Shown: positions 6,246 through 11,794 of the stretch, one piece after another
Layout of the letters: every line of letters begins with the position of its first letter
Position numbering within the stretch: position 1 is the first letter of the stretch
Origin: Clostridiales bacterium
GTDB lineage: Bacteria; Bacillota_A; Clostridia; Saccharofermentanales; Saccharofermentanaceae
Direction: 5' to 3'
DNA length: 11,794 bases
Assembly (NCBI GenBank): GCA_024695545.1
Contig: JAILHZ010000117.1
Span: 1 to 11,794, forward strand
Notes under the pieces: generated by a model
The model's input: the letters and a program-made list of their open reading frames with translations, nothing else
What the model was told of the DNA's origin: nothing
Databases searched by the model: none
Made by a program: the position numbers and the translations under genes

Positions 6246-6722
6246 ATGAACTTTACAACAGATATTTTCGAGATATATGACAAGCAGTGGGCGCTCCTGA
6301 CAGCAGGATCCATGGATAAGTTCAACACCATGACGATCTCCTGGGGCGGACTCGGCACCATCTGGGGCATGCCGGTGGCGACCGTGTATGTCAGAACATC
6401 CCGCTATACCCACGACTTCATGGATGACAACGAGTACTTCACCGTGAGCTTCTATCCGGAGGATATGAAGAAGACGCTCGGCATCCTCGGCAGCAAGTCC
6501 GGCCGTGAGATCGATAAGATGCATATGCCGGAGCTGACTGCAGTCGAAGCAGGCAAGTCCGTTTCCTTCCACGAAGCCGAAGTAACACTCGTATGCAGAA
6601 AGGTCTTCAAGCAGACGCTCGACCCGGAGAATATGGAATCGAAGATCGCCGAGCAGTTCTATGGAACAGACGCGCCGCACGATATGTATATCGGTGAGGT
6701 CGTCGATATTATCCGCCGCTGA
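6246..6722 (+). CDS. Flavin reductase-like (FMN-binding) protein
   Basis: A 158-residue member of the flavin reductase-like split-barrel family, which binds FMN and includes flavoredoxins. Family sequence is clear: the opening W-A-L-L-T-A-G followed by F-N-T-M-T-I-S-W-G (about residues 26-34), G-M-P-V-A-T-V-Y-V-R-T-S-R-Y-T near 41-55, F-T-V-S-F-Y near 65-70, G-S-K-S-G-R near 82-87 with D-K-M following, and the closing M-Y-I-G-E-V. GGAG lies 7 nt before the ATG. It follows rubrerythrin by 37 nt and ends in a strong terminator, so the two probably form a small oxygen/peroxide-defence or electron-transfer unit. A direct role in passing electrons to rubrerythrin is possible but not shown by the sequence. 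Confidence 0.92.
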   Translation: MNFTTDIFEIYDKQWALLTAGSMDKFNTMTISWGGLGTIWGMPVATVYVRTSRYTHDFMDDNEYFTVSFYPEDMKKTLGILGSKSGREIDKMHMPELTAVEAGKSVSFHEAEVTLVCRKVFKQTLDPENMESKIAEQFYGTDAPHDMYIGEVVDIIRR

Positions 6723-6793
6723 AAGCACTTGTACAGGATGCTTCTGATCACCTGATTTCAGTCGGTTCGGAAGACAGAAAAACTGAATAAACT

Positions 6794-6807
6794 ACCCGTT
6801 CGCGGGT
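6794..6807 (+). other. Short hairpin with a TTCG loop
   Basis: ACCCG (6794-6798), TTCG loop, CGGGT (6803-6807). A 5-bp stem closed by C-TTCG-... type stable tetraloop sequence, just 5 nt before the main terminator. It has no T-run of its own and may stabilise the 3' end of the rubrerythrin transcript. Confidence 0.55.
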
Positions 6808-6812
6808 CCTCT

Positions 6813-6843
6813 GAACTGTCCAAATAATTGGACAGTTCTTTTT
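6813..6843 (+). terminator. Strong Rho-independent terminator
   Basis: An 11-bp perfect stem (GAACTGTCCAA at 6813-6823 with TTGGACAGTTC at 6828-6838), a 4-nt ATAA loop and a TTTTT run. It ends the rubrerythrin/flavin reductase unit. Confidence 0.95.
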
Positions 6844-6918
6844 ATATCATGAAGTCACGATAAAGATAACGACAGCCGGTAAGGAATCGGCGGAAACAGG
6901 AAAAGCGAGGGTTTGAGT

Positions 6919-7203
6919 ATGTGGAGTGCATTTGTTTTTTTAGCAGGAGTGATCTTCCTTTGGAAGGCATCTATCGATATGAAGCGTGAGGCGCAGGCGA
7001 GAAGAAGACAGCAGATGAGAGCCGCCAGAAGAAACAGCGCGAATTACAGAAGATCTCCGGATCCGCGGAGAAGAAGTGCCGGTGATACGAGACGTCAGTG
7101 TGTGAGGGGATATGGATACGGTACGAACCGCTGCCCCGTAAGCGCGCAGCCGCATAGAAGAAGTCCCGTTCATCGCGTGACACAGCCGGTTATAGCGGTG
7201 TGA
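6919..7203 (+). CDS. Small Arg-rich single-helix membrane protein
   Basis: A 94-residue protein I do not recognise. The ATG at 6919 follows GAGGG (6907-6911) at 7 nt, while an in-frame TTG at 6913 is too close to that site. Residues 2-17 (W-S-A-F-V-F-L-A-G-V-I-F-L-W) form one hydrophobic helix. The rest is a strongly basic tail, with about twenty-odd Arg residues concentrated between positions 24 and 85, which should lie in the cytoplasm by the positive-inside rule. The gene sits between two clear terminators, so it is a separate transcription unit, though no good promoter is visible. The basic tail could bind nucleic acid, ribosomes or membrane phospholipid; nothing in the sequence decides. 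It may be a lineage-specific protein, and a spurious frame cannot be fully excluded. Confidence 0.6.
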   Translation: MWSAFVFLAGVIFLWKASIDMKREAQARRRQQMRAARRNSANYRRSPDPRRRSAGDTRRQCVRGYGYGTNRCPVSAQPHRRSPVHRVTQPVIAV

Positions 7204-7247
7204 GAGTTCAGAGTTTGTTTTGTCGTACATAATTATCTCCTGGGAAA

Positions 7248-7290
7248 GGGGTGCGATGTCCATAGAAACAGGACATCGGGCCCTTTTTCT
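7248..7290 (+). terminator. Rho-independent terminator
   Basis: The core stem CGATGTCC (7254-7261) pairs with GGACATCG (7271-7278) around a 9-nt loop. It extends past one mismatch into GGG/CCC at the base, then TTTTTCTTT. It ends the small Arg-rich gene. Confidence 0.9.
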
Positions 7291-7317
7291 TTGTGTAAAC
7301 ATTCTAATCAAATCGAC

Positions 7318-7346
7318 TTGATAATGAGAAAAGAAAAACGTATACT
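7318..7346 (+). promoter_or_regulatory. Sigma-A promoter of the lipoprotein gene
   Basis: TTGATA (7318-7323), a 17-nt spacer and TATACT (7341-7346), each matching consensus at five of six positions. The expected leader is about 58 nt, with GGAGGAG at 7397-7403 before the ATG at 7411. Confidence 0.85.
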
Positions 7347-7410
7347 ATTGTATGGAAAAAAGAAACTGGTCTTTTATGACTAAAAAGGAAAATTCTGGAG
7401 GAGAAGAAAC

Positions 7411-8115
7411 ATGAAATTCAGAAAACTGCTTAGTATCGTTTTAGCATTCATTATCATGGTTACCAGTGCGGTTGCTTGCAGCAAGTCCAGCGAGGAGACC
7501 AAGAAGAAGTCCAAGAAGACGAAGGACGACGAGGAAATCGAAGACATCGAAGATGATGACGACGACGAAGATGATGACGACGACGATGACGACGATGACG
7601 ACGATGATGATGACGACGAGGACGAGACTAAGAAGACAAAGAAGACTAAGAAGACAAAAGCTACAACAGAAGACGATGACGACGACGAGCCGGACGAGAC
7701 AACAACTAAGAAGACAAAGGCTACTACAACTGAGGAAGAGACAACAACAACTGAGGAAGAGACAACAACAACTACTACCAAGAGCAACAACAGCGGTAAG
7801 ACTCTGCAGGACATGATCAGCGATGCTGAACTGAAGCAGATGAACGAGCAGGCTCATAACATGATCCAGAGCAACTCCGAATTCAAGGATTGCAAGATCG
7901 AGATCATCGGCAACGAACTGATCTATGAGTACTGGTTCAGTTTTGAACTTACTGATGCTCAGGTAGATTCCCTGAAGAAGAGCGCAAGCCAGCTTGAGAG
8001 CCAGGCTAACACTCTGAAGGGACAGCTTGAGAAGCAGTATGGTCTTGATTCTCTCCAGATCACTTACGTTTACTTTGATTGCAACGATAAAGAGGTCTTC
8101 AGAGCAGGAGTCTGA
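7411..8115 (+). CDS. Poly-aspartate lipoprotein with a sensor-like C-terminal domain shared with the adjacent kinase
   Basis: A 234-residue predicted lipoprotein. Residues 1-22 are a signal peptide (basic start, hydrophobic core) ending in A-V-A-C, so Cys23 is the likely lipidated residue. The stalk follows: a Lys-rich part (31-38), an acidic tract at 48-72 with 16 consecutive Asp, a K-K-T repeat (74-83), and Thr/Glu-rich repeats to about 123. The folded C-terminal domain spans about 131-234 and includes N-S-E-F-K, G-N-E-L-I-Y, Y-W-F-S-F-E-L and E-V-F-R-A. This domain is homologous to the extracytoplasmic end of the kinase at 8262 (about 41 identities over 105 positions, one single-residue gap, by hand). 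It resembles DUF4854 as I remember it, unchecked. It has its own promoter and terminator. The location is the outer face of the membrane. A ligand-binding or kinase-modulating role is inferred from the shared domain only. Confidence 0.92.
   Translation: MKFRKLLSIVLAFIIMVTSAVACSKSSEETKKKSKKTKDDEEIEDIEDDDDDEDDDDDDDDDDDDDDDDEDETKKTKKTKKTKATTEDDDDDEPDETTTKKTKATTTEEETTTTEEETTTTTTKSNNSGKTLQDMISDAELKQMNEQAHNMIQSNSEFKDCKIEIIGNELIYEYWFSFELTDAQVDSLKKSASQLESQANTLKGQLEKQYGLDSLQITYVYFDCNDKEVFRAGV
7552..7626 (+). repeat. Low-complexity acidic tract (GAY repeat)
   Basis: Twenty-five codons of only Asp and Glu, including 16 consecutive Asp codons (54-69), written with mixed GAC and GAT. The mixed codons mean it is not a pure triplet microsatellite, which argues for selection on the protein, though the tract could still slip in replication. 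The antisense frame reads as a long poly-Ser ORF, which is an artefact of this tract. Confidence 0.9.
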
Positions 8116-8159
8116 TCCTTGCGACGATCGTTTGATCGGTTAGTTAAGTAACGAAGAAG

Positions 8160-8196
8160 GACCGTCACATCGCGAAAACGGCGTGACGGTCTTTTT
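8160..8196 (+). terminator. Rho-independent terminator after the lipoprotein gene
   Basis: A 9-bp perfect stem, GACCGTCAC (8160-8168) with GTGACGGTC (8183-8191), a 14-nt loop and TTTTT. The T-run overlaps the -35 region of the kinase promoter, so the two genes are packed tightly but transcribed separately. Confidence 0.92.
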
Positions 8197-8222
8197 ATAC
8201 AATCTTCTGGATATGGTATAAT
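8194..8222 (+). promoter_or_regulatory. Extended -10 promoter of the kinase gene
   Basis: TGGTATAAT (8214-8222) is a perfect extended -10 (TG-n-TATAAT). A partial -35, TTTATA at 8194-8199, lies 17 nt upstream. It starts within the T-run of the lipoprotein terminator. Confidence 0.75.
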
Positions 8223-8261
8223 AGTTAAGTATTATTGAGGGGCGCGGGAGATATTCTGAAA

Positions 8262-10085
8262 ATGGGTGTTGATACGAATAAGATCTGTTATGGGTGCTTT
8301 AGCAAGATTGAGGGGACAGGTGCCTGTCCGAAGTGCGGATTTGATCCGGTAACTGCGAAGCATCCGGCGATAGCTTTACCAATCGGTACAACTTTGAATA
8401 ACCGTTATCTGACCGGTCGTGTTCTCGGCGTGGGCGGATTCGGTGTTACTTATCTGGCACTGGATATGACGCTGGAGACGACGGTTGCCGTGAAGGAGTA
8501 TCTGCCTTCCGGAATCGCGATCCGTGAGGCCGATCACCACACGATGACAGTAAGTTCCCAGGATGAGCAGCCCCGTTTTGACCACGGTGCGAATAAATTC
8601 CTCGAGGAATCCAGGATCCTTGCCAAGCTCCGTTCCATCACGAATATCGTTACTGTATATGACTACTTCCGTGAGAACGGAACTGCCTACTTCGTCATGG
8701 AGTATATCGAGGGTGTTGATCTTTTGAGATACACCGCGTCCAAGGGCGGCCGTCTTACCTTCGAAGAAGCAAGAGATCTCCTGCTTCCGATCATCCGTTC
8801 GCTCAAATACGTGCATGATAATAATCTTCTTCACCGCGATATCAGCCCGGACAACATCATCATTTCGAAGACCGGTGCCGCACAGCTCGTAGACTTCGGC
8901 GCCGCGCGTCTTGCTGAGGATGCAGAGAAGAGTAAATCCGTTATCTTAAAGCACGGTTTTGCACCGGAGGAGCAGTACAGCCGGCGCGGTAATCAGGGCC
9001 CGTGGTCCGATGAGTATGCGATGGCTGCCACGATGTATATGGTCATCACGGGCGTTTTGCCGCCGGATGCTTTTGACCGTGCATACGACGATACTTTAAA
9101 ATCACCGCTTCAGCTGGGACTTCCGATTCCCCAGTACGGTAACGATGCGATTATGAAAGCACTTTCCGTTCATGCGGCTGACCGTTACCCGGATATGGGT
9201 GCTTTTGCAGATGCGATCTCCGGAAAGAATGCAGTAGCACCTGCAGTGCCTGTGGTACCTGCTGCACCCGCTCAGGCATATTCAGGAAAACCCGTGCAGG
9301 CCGCACCTGTCGCACCGGTCGCTCCTGTTGCACCGGCAGCACCGAATCAGGTTGCCCGTACGGTTGCGACCAGACCTGTCGCATCGGCTCAGGGACAATC
9401 TGCACCGGTTACACCCGGACAGGCCGCTCCTGCTCAGCGACAGACCGCACCTGTTCAGCGACAGGCCGCTCCTGTTGCACCGGCAGCGCCCAGACAGGCT
9501 GCTCCTGTTCGTCAGCAGGCGGCACAGGTTTCGCCCTCGCCGCGGCAGGCTGTTCCGGCTGCTTCTGTTGTGCCGTCTTATATGCCGTCAACAACGATGC
9601 CGCAGAAGAAGAGTATCTGGAAGAAGCCTCTTACGTACGTGATCCTGTCGATCATTGTTATCGCTGCAATCGCTGTTCCGGTTATTTACTTTGCGACAAA
9701 AGGCGGAAAGACGGAGAGCACCACAAAGAAGACGAAGACGACTACTACAGAGGACACAGAGGAGTATACACTCGAAGATTATTATACTGCGTCGCAGATT
9801 AAGATGATGAACGACCAGTTATATGATACCTATGTCAAGAACAATTCTGAGTATAAGAATGTAAAGATCGATATCAAGGGCAATACCGTATACTACAAAT
9901 ACTGGTTCAACTTCGAACTGTCGGATGACATGATTGCAAGCCTGGAGGCCAGTGAGGGTGAGCTTCAGAGCCAGATCCCCGCCGTCAAGGACCAGATCAA
10001 GAGTGAGTCCGGTATTAAGCCGAAGAAGGTCGTCTATATCTTCTACGATGTATATGACGATGAAGTATTCAGAGCTGAAGGCTGA
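8262..10085 (+). CDS. Transmembrane Ser/Thr protein kinase with N-terminal zinc ribbon and extracytoplasmic sensor domain
   Basis: A 607-residue Hanks-type kinase. Residues 9-25 form a zinc ribbon (C-Y-G-C, then C-P-K-C). The kinase domain covers about 49-320: glycine loop G-V-G-G-F-G-V (56-62), Lys78 in V-A-V-K, Glu116, H-R-D-I-S-P-D-N (191-198, catalytic Asp193), D-F-G (211-213) and A-P-E (234-236). All catalytic residues are present, so it should be active. H-R-D-I-S-P-D-N and the P-E-E-Q-Y with later G-P-W-S-D are usual in this Clostridial subfamily. A Pro/Ala/Gln/Val-rich linker (324-445), one membrane helix (455-477) and a Thr/Lys stalk lead to an outer domain (503-607) homologous to the lipoprotein encoded just upstream. 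The ATG at 8262 follows GGGAG at 11 nt; a TTG at 8235 has no such site. No phosphatase gene is adjacent. Substrates and ligand are unknown. Confidence 0.95.
   Translation: MGVDTNKICYGCFSKIEGTGACPKCGFDPVTAKHPAIALPIGTTLNNRYLTGRVLGVGGFGVTYLALDMTLETTVAVKEYLPSGIAIREADHHTMTVSSQDEQPRFDHGANKFLEESRILAKLRSITNIVTVYDYFRENGTAYFVMEYIEGVDLLRYTASKGGRLTFEEARDLLLPIIRSLKYVHDNNLLHRDISPDNIIISKTGAAQLVDFGAARLAEDAEKSKSVILKHGFAPEEQYSRRGNQGPWSDEYAMAATMYMVITGVLPPDAFDRAYDDTLKSPLQLGLPIPQYGNDAIMKALSVHAADRYPDMGAFADAISGKNAVAPAVPVVPAAPAQAYSGKPVQAAPVAPVAPVAPAAPNQVARTVATRPVASAQGQSAPVTPGQAAPAQRQTAPVQRQAAPVAPAAPRQAAPVRQQAAQVSPSPRQAVPAASVVPSYMPSTTMPQKKSIWKKPLTYVILSIIVIAAIAVPVIYFATKGGKTESTTKKTKTTTTEDTEEYTLEDYYTASQIKMMNDQLYDTYVKNNSEYKNVKIDIKGNTVYYKYWFNFELSDDMIASLEASEGELQSQIPAVKDQIKSESGIKPKKVVYIFYDVYDDEVFRAEG
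9231..9596 (+). repeat. Pro/Ala/Gln/Val-rich linker with imperfect repeats in the kinase
   Basis: About 122 codons (residues 324-445) between the kinase domain and the membrane helix consist of imperfect units such as A-P-V-A-P and R-Q-A-A-P-V. The DNA repeats are imperfect too (variants of GCACCGGTC and CAGGCCGCTCCTG). The segment is probably an extended cytoplasmic tether and could vary in length between strains. Confidence 0.75.
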
Positions 10086-10108
10086 CCGGCTTGGTCGAAG
10101 GCCGACCG
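10077..10108 (+). repeat. Short imperfect direct repeat at the kinase stop codon
   Basis: GAAGGCTGACCG (10077-10088) and GAAGGCCGACCG (10097-10108) match at 11 of 12 bases. The first copy contains the kinase TGA stop; in the second the same place reads CGA. It fills much of the 45-nt space between the convergent kinase and esterase genes, where no T-run terminator is visible. Confidence 0.5.
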
Positions 10109-10130
10109 CCAGGCTGAAAGCTGACAGTTA

Positions 10131-11060
10131 TTATCTGTTCGCGTTTGCGATGGTCATCTCGATGGTCTTGATGCCTTCCGGCCAGGTCGGATGGGCGATG
10201 GCATAGACGTGGTGCATCGGGCGGTCTTCAGTAGACTCCGCACAATAATATTCAACAGGAATTCCGAGCTTCCGGAGACGCTTCTCCAGAAGCTCGTTCT
10301 GGTTCAGCATCATGTCCTGGTCTCCCGTGGTCAGTACGACCGGCGGGCAGCCGAATTTCTCCGCGGCATCGGCAAGATCGAAGATAAAGGACGGAAGCTT
10401 TCTGTCCGGATCGAAATAGATGCCTGCGAACTGCTTTCGGCTCTCCTTGTGATCTCCGCATATCGGACTGGTGCTTTTGCATGTGATATCGTAATTGAAA
10501 TCCGTGATGCCGCACTGGGTCCTGGCGTCCTTCGAATTCATCAGGATCGCGGTCAGGAGGCAGAGGTATCCGCCTGCGGAATCGCCGACAGTATGGAACG
10601 TGGAAAAGCCCTTTTCACATAGGAAAGAAATGGCGAGGAAGATGTCCGTGATCTCGCCCTGCATGTCGGTTCCGGGAAGGAGCCGGTAGTTGATGTTGGC
10701 AACCGTGATGCCGGACTTAAGTGCCAGATGAATACCGAAGTCTTTATCTAATTCCTTGCATCCGTATACAAAAGCACCGCCGTGGATGAGAAGGAAGATC
10801 TCTCCCGGCTTTGCGTTCTCGGGCGTGTAGATGTCGAGTGTTCTGTCGGAGCAGCAGAGCGGGTTTCCTTCAGAGGCGGAATCCGGTGCCAGCGGGGAAG
10901 GAAGAGAAATACCTTCGGCATAGGGGAGATCCGACTCGACTTTCAGACCTTCCGGATAGACCGCGGCGTCCAGACGCGGCTTGTCGAACTGGATACAGTT
11001 CTGGATAAATTGCTTTCTACTGTTATCTGCGATTCGAAAAAGAATACCCGGGTTAGACAT
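10131..11060 (-). CDS. Alpha/beta hydrolase of the HSL (GDSAGG) esterase/lipase type
   Basis: A 309-residue predicted carboxylesterase. The oxyanion motif H-G-G-A-F is at 93-97. The nucleophile elbow G-D-S-A-G-G is at 159-164 with Ser161. The likely catalytic acid is Asp247 (or Asp249) in T-G-D-Q-D and the base His284 in H-H-V-Y. This spacing and the H-G-G/G-D-S-A-G pair are those of the hormone-sensitive lipase group. There is no signal peptide, so it is cytoplasmic. The start is the ATG at 11060, with GGAGGG on the minus strand (11068-11073) 7 nt before it; upstream in-frame starts have no such site. A good promoter lies at 11097-11125. It converges with the kinase gene, leaving 45 nt between the stops. 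It should act on short-chain esters; the natural substrate is unknown and a link to the kinase is not implied. Confidence 0.93.
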   Translation of the reverse strand: MSNPGILFRIADNSRKQFIQNCIQFDKPRLDAAVYPEGLKVESDLPYAEGISLPSPLAPDSASEGNPLCCSDRTLDIYTPENAKPGEIFLLIHGGAFVYGCKELDKDFGIHLALKSGITVANINYRLLPGTDMQGEITDIFLAISFLCEKGFSTFHTVGDSAGGYLCLLTAILMNSKDARTQCGITDFNYDITCKSTSPICGDHKESRKQFAGIYFDPDRKLPSFIFDLADAAEKFGCPPVVLTTGDQDMMLNQNELLEKRLRKLGIPVEYYCAESTEDRPMHHVYAIAHPTWPEGIKTIEMTIANANR

Positions 11061-11096
11061 AGAAGATCCCTCCACGTAATTAACTGATTTCAAGGT

Positions 11097-11125
11097 ATCA
11101 TACGGGGAGGGATTTTTCAATTCAA
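11097..11125 (-). promoter_or_regulatory. Sigma-A promoter of the esterase gene
   Basis: Read on the minus strand: TTGAAT (11125-11120), a 17-nt spacer, TATGAT (11102-11097). The -35 matches four of six and the -10 five of six. It drives the alpha/beta hydrolase with a short leader of about 30 nt. Confidence 0.7.
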
Positions 11126-11156
11126 TATCTGTCCGTCAGAGGACCTGGCGGAGCTC

Positions 11157-11794
11157 TCAGAGATCGTATATTTCGCTCTTATCGATGTGTGTTTCCTTCG
11201 AATCCCAGGTAAAGCGGTAGCCATATGCAGAATTCGTCTGGAAAGAGGTCAGCTGCTCGCCGGTCATGTAACCGGATACGCTATAACCGTGATAGATATG
11301 ATAACGGTATTCATTGTCAGGACCATCGAAGACATAGCAAGGATCTTCTTCATTCTCGTAGGAAGGAAGCAGATAGATGTCATATCCCAGGCCTGTGAGA
11401 CGATCCATCTCTTCGGAAACCTCCGCGCGGATCTCATCGGCAAACTTTTCTACAAGCTCTTCTTCCGGAGTATAAGGTTTATGTCCGGACAGGTATTCAT
11501 CCACGCATGCGAAGTGGGAGATATTGATACTTACCGCAAAATACCTGTCTCTGTTCTCAGGCTTGGCGATTTCTTCTTCAAGAGAAGCCGGCATCTGGAT
11601 CTCGTCGGTTGCAGGACTCTCTGAATCATCGGGAACGCTTCCGGTCTTTATATCCGGTGCGTAGAGGACCTGATCCTGATCGATCTCGTCAGACGAGCTT
11701 GTCGGCTCTGCGGATGTGTCCGGGGGGAGCGTTGACACAGGCGGCTCCTCAGTAGTCGGTGGCGGAAGTGTAGTGACCGGAGGCTCTTCCGAGG
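11157..11794 (-). CDS. C-terminal part of a probable surface protein with a Pro/Thr-rich stalk (5' end outside window)
   Basis: The minus-strand frame is open to the right edge, so the start is missing. The GTG at 11738 lies inside a repeat and is not a credible start. The visible part begins with two copies of a 13-residue Pro/Thr/Glu unit, then a Ser/Asp/Glu-rich stretch, then a folded domain of about 125 residues ending at the TGA at 11157. That domain has an F-A-V-S-I-N-I-S start, two Cys residues, an acidic helix, and a Tyr/His-rich end. I do not recognise it. A Pro/Thr stalk before a folded end is typical of lipid- or membrane-anchored surface proteins in Clostridia, but the signal peptide would be off-window. 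No clear terminator is seen between its stop and the esterase promoter. Confidence 0.75.
   Translation of the reverse strand, partial: SEEPPVTTLPPPTTEEPPVSTLPPDTSAEPTSSSDEIDQDQVLYAPDIKTGSVPDDSESPATDEIQMPASLEEEIAKPENRDRYFAVSINISHFACVDEYLSGHKPYTPEEELVEKFADEIRAEVSEEMDRLTGLGYDIYLLPSYENEEDPCYVFDGPDNEYRYHIYHGYSVSGYMTGEQLTSFQTNSAYGYRFTWDSKETHIDKSEIYDL
11712..11789 (-). repeat. Tandem 39-nt repeat coding for a Pro/Thr stalk
   Basis: Two adjacent copies of a 13-codon unit, E-E-P-P-V-T-T-L-P-P-P-T-T and E-E-P-P-V-S-T-L-P-P-D-T-S, identical at 10 of 13 residues. More copies may lie beyond the window edge. Such repeats form extended spacers between a membrane anchor and an outer domain. Confidence 0.85.

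Noticed and set aside
7248..7290. Riboswitch or attenuator upstream of the lipoprotein gene
   Set aside because: The hairpin is a plain terminator that lies before the lipoprotein promoter at 7318-7346, so it is not in that gene's leader.
6940..7311. 123-codon minus-strand ORF opposite the small Arg-rich gene
   Set aside because: It runs through the terminator at 7248-7290, has no ribosome binding site and no hydrophobic or domain pattern. The plus-strand frame has a ribosome binding site and an N-terminal helix.
7380..7814. Minus-strand poly-Ser/Val ORF
   Set aside because: It is the antisense reading of the Asp and Thr/Glu repeats of the lipoprotein.
8235..8261. TTG start for the kinase
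   Set aside because: No ribosome binding site precedes it, and it would start about 6 nt after the likely transcription start; GGGAG lies between it and the ATG at 8262.

Overview
The window looks like chromosomal DNA of an anaerobic Firmicute of the class Clostridia. The grounds are strong AGGAGG-type ribosome binding sites, sigma-A promoters (TTGACA/TATAAT), hairpin-plus-T-run terminators, a rubrerythrin, a DUF998/TetR pair, and a zinc-ribbon Ser/Thr kinase of a type common in gut and rumen Clostridia. Base composition is near 50% GC. I see no rRNA, tRNA, CRISPR array, insertion sequence, integrase or prophage gene. No gene-free stretch exceeds 300 bases.

Layout. (1) 1-1122: the 3' end of a small membrane-anchored protein (DUF2500-like layout), then an unrecognised three-helix membrane protein, closed by a terminator. 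(2) 1183-2684: a TetR regulator with a consensus promoter and an overlapping palindromic operator, followed by a six-helix DUF998 membrane protein, probably one autoregulated unit. (3) 2722-3402, minus: a HAD-family hydrolase, divergent from (4) 3680-5545: a pyridoxamine-oxidase-like flavin protein and, 3 nt later, a cytoplasmic GH13 alpha-glucan hydrolase carrying an Ala/Ser/Lys-rich insertion. (5) 5669-6722: rubrerythrin and a flavin reductase-like protein, likely one redox/oxygen-defence unit ending in two successive hairpins. (6) 6919-7203: a small Arg-rich single-helix membrane protein with its own terminator. (7) 7411-10085: a lipoprotein with a run of 16 aspartates, then a zinc-ribbon/Ser-Thr kinase/transmembrane protein. 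Each has its own promoter. (8) 10131-11794, minus: an HSL-type alpha/beta hydrolase and a secreted or anchored protein with Pro/Thr repeats that runs off the window.

The most interesting part is region 7. The C-terminal ~105 residues of the lipoprotein and the extracytoplasmic ~105 residues of the kinase are clearly homologous (about 40 identities by hand alignment, ending in the shared EVFRA), and in both this domain hangs on a Thr/Lys/Glu-rich stalk. The domain resembles my memory of DUF4854, which I could not check. This suggests a two-part surface sensing system in which a membrane kinase and a free lipid-anchored copy of its sensor domain act on the same ligand or on each other. No function has been shown; the idea rests on domain sharing, adjacency and topology.
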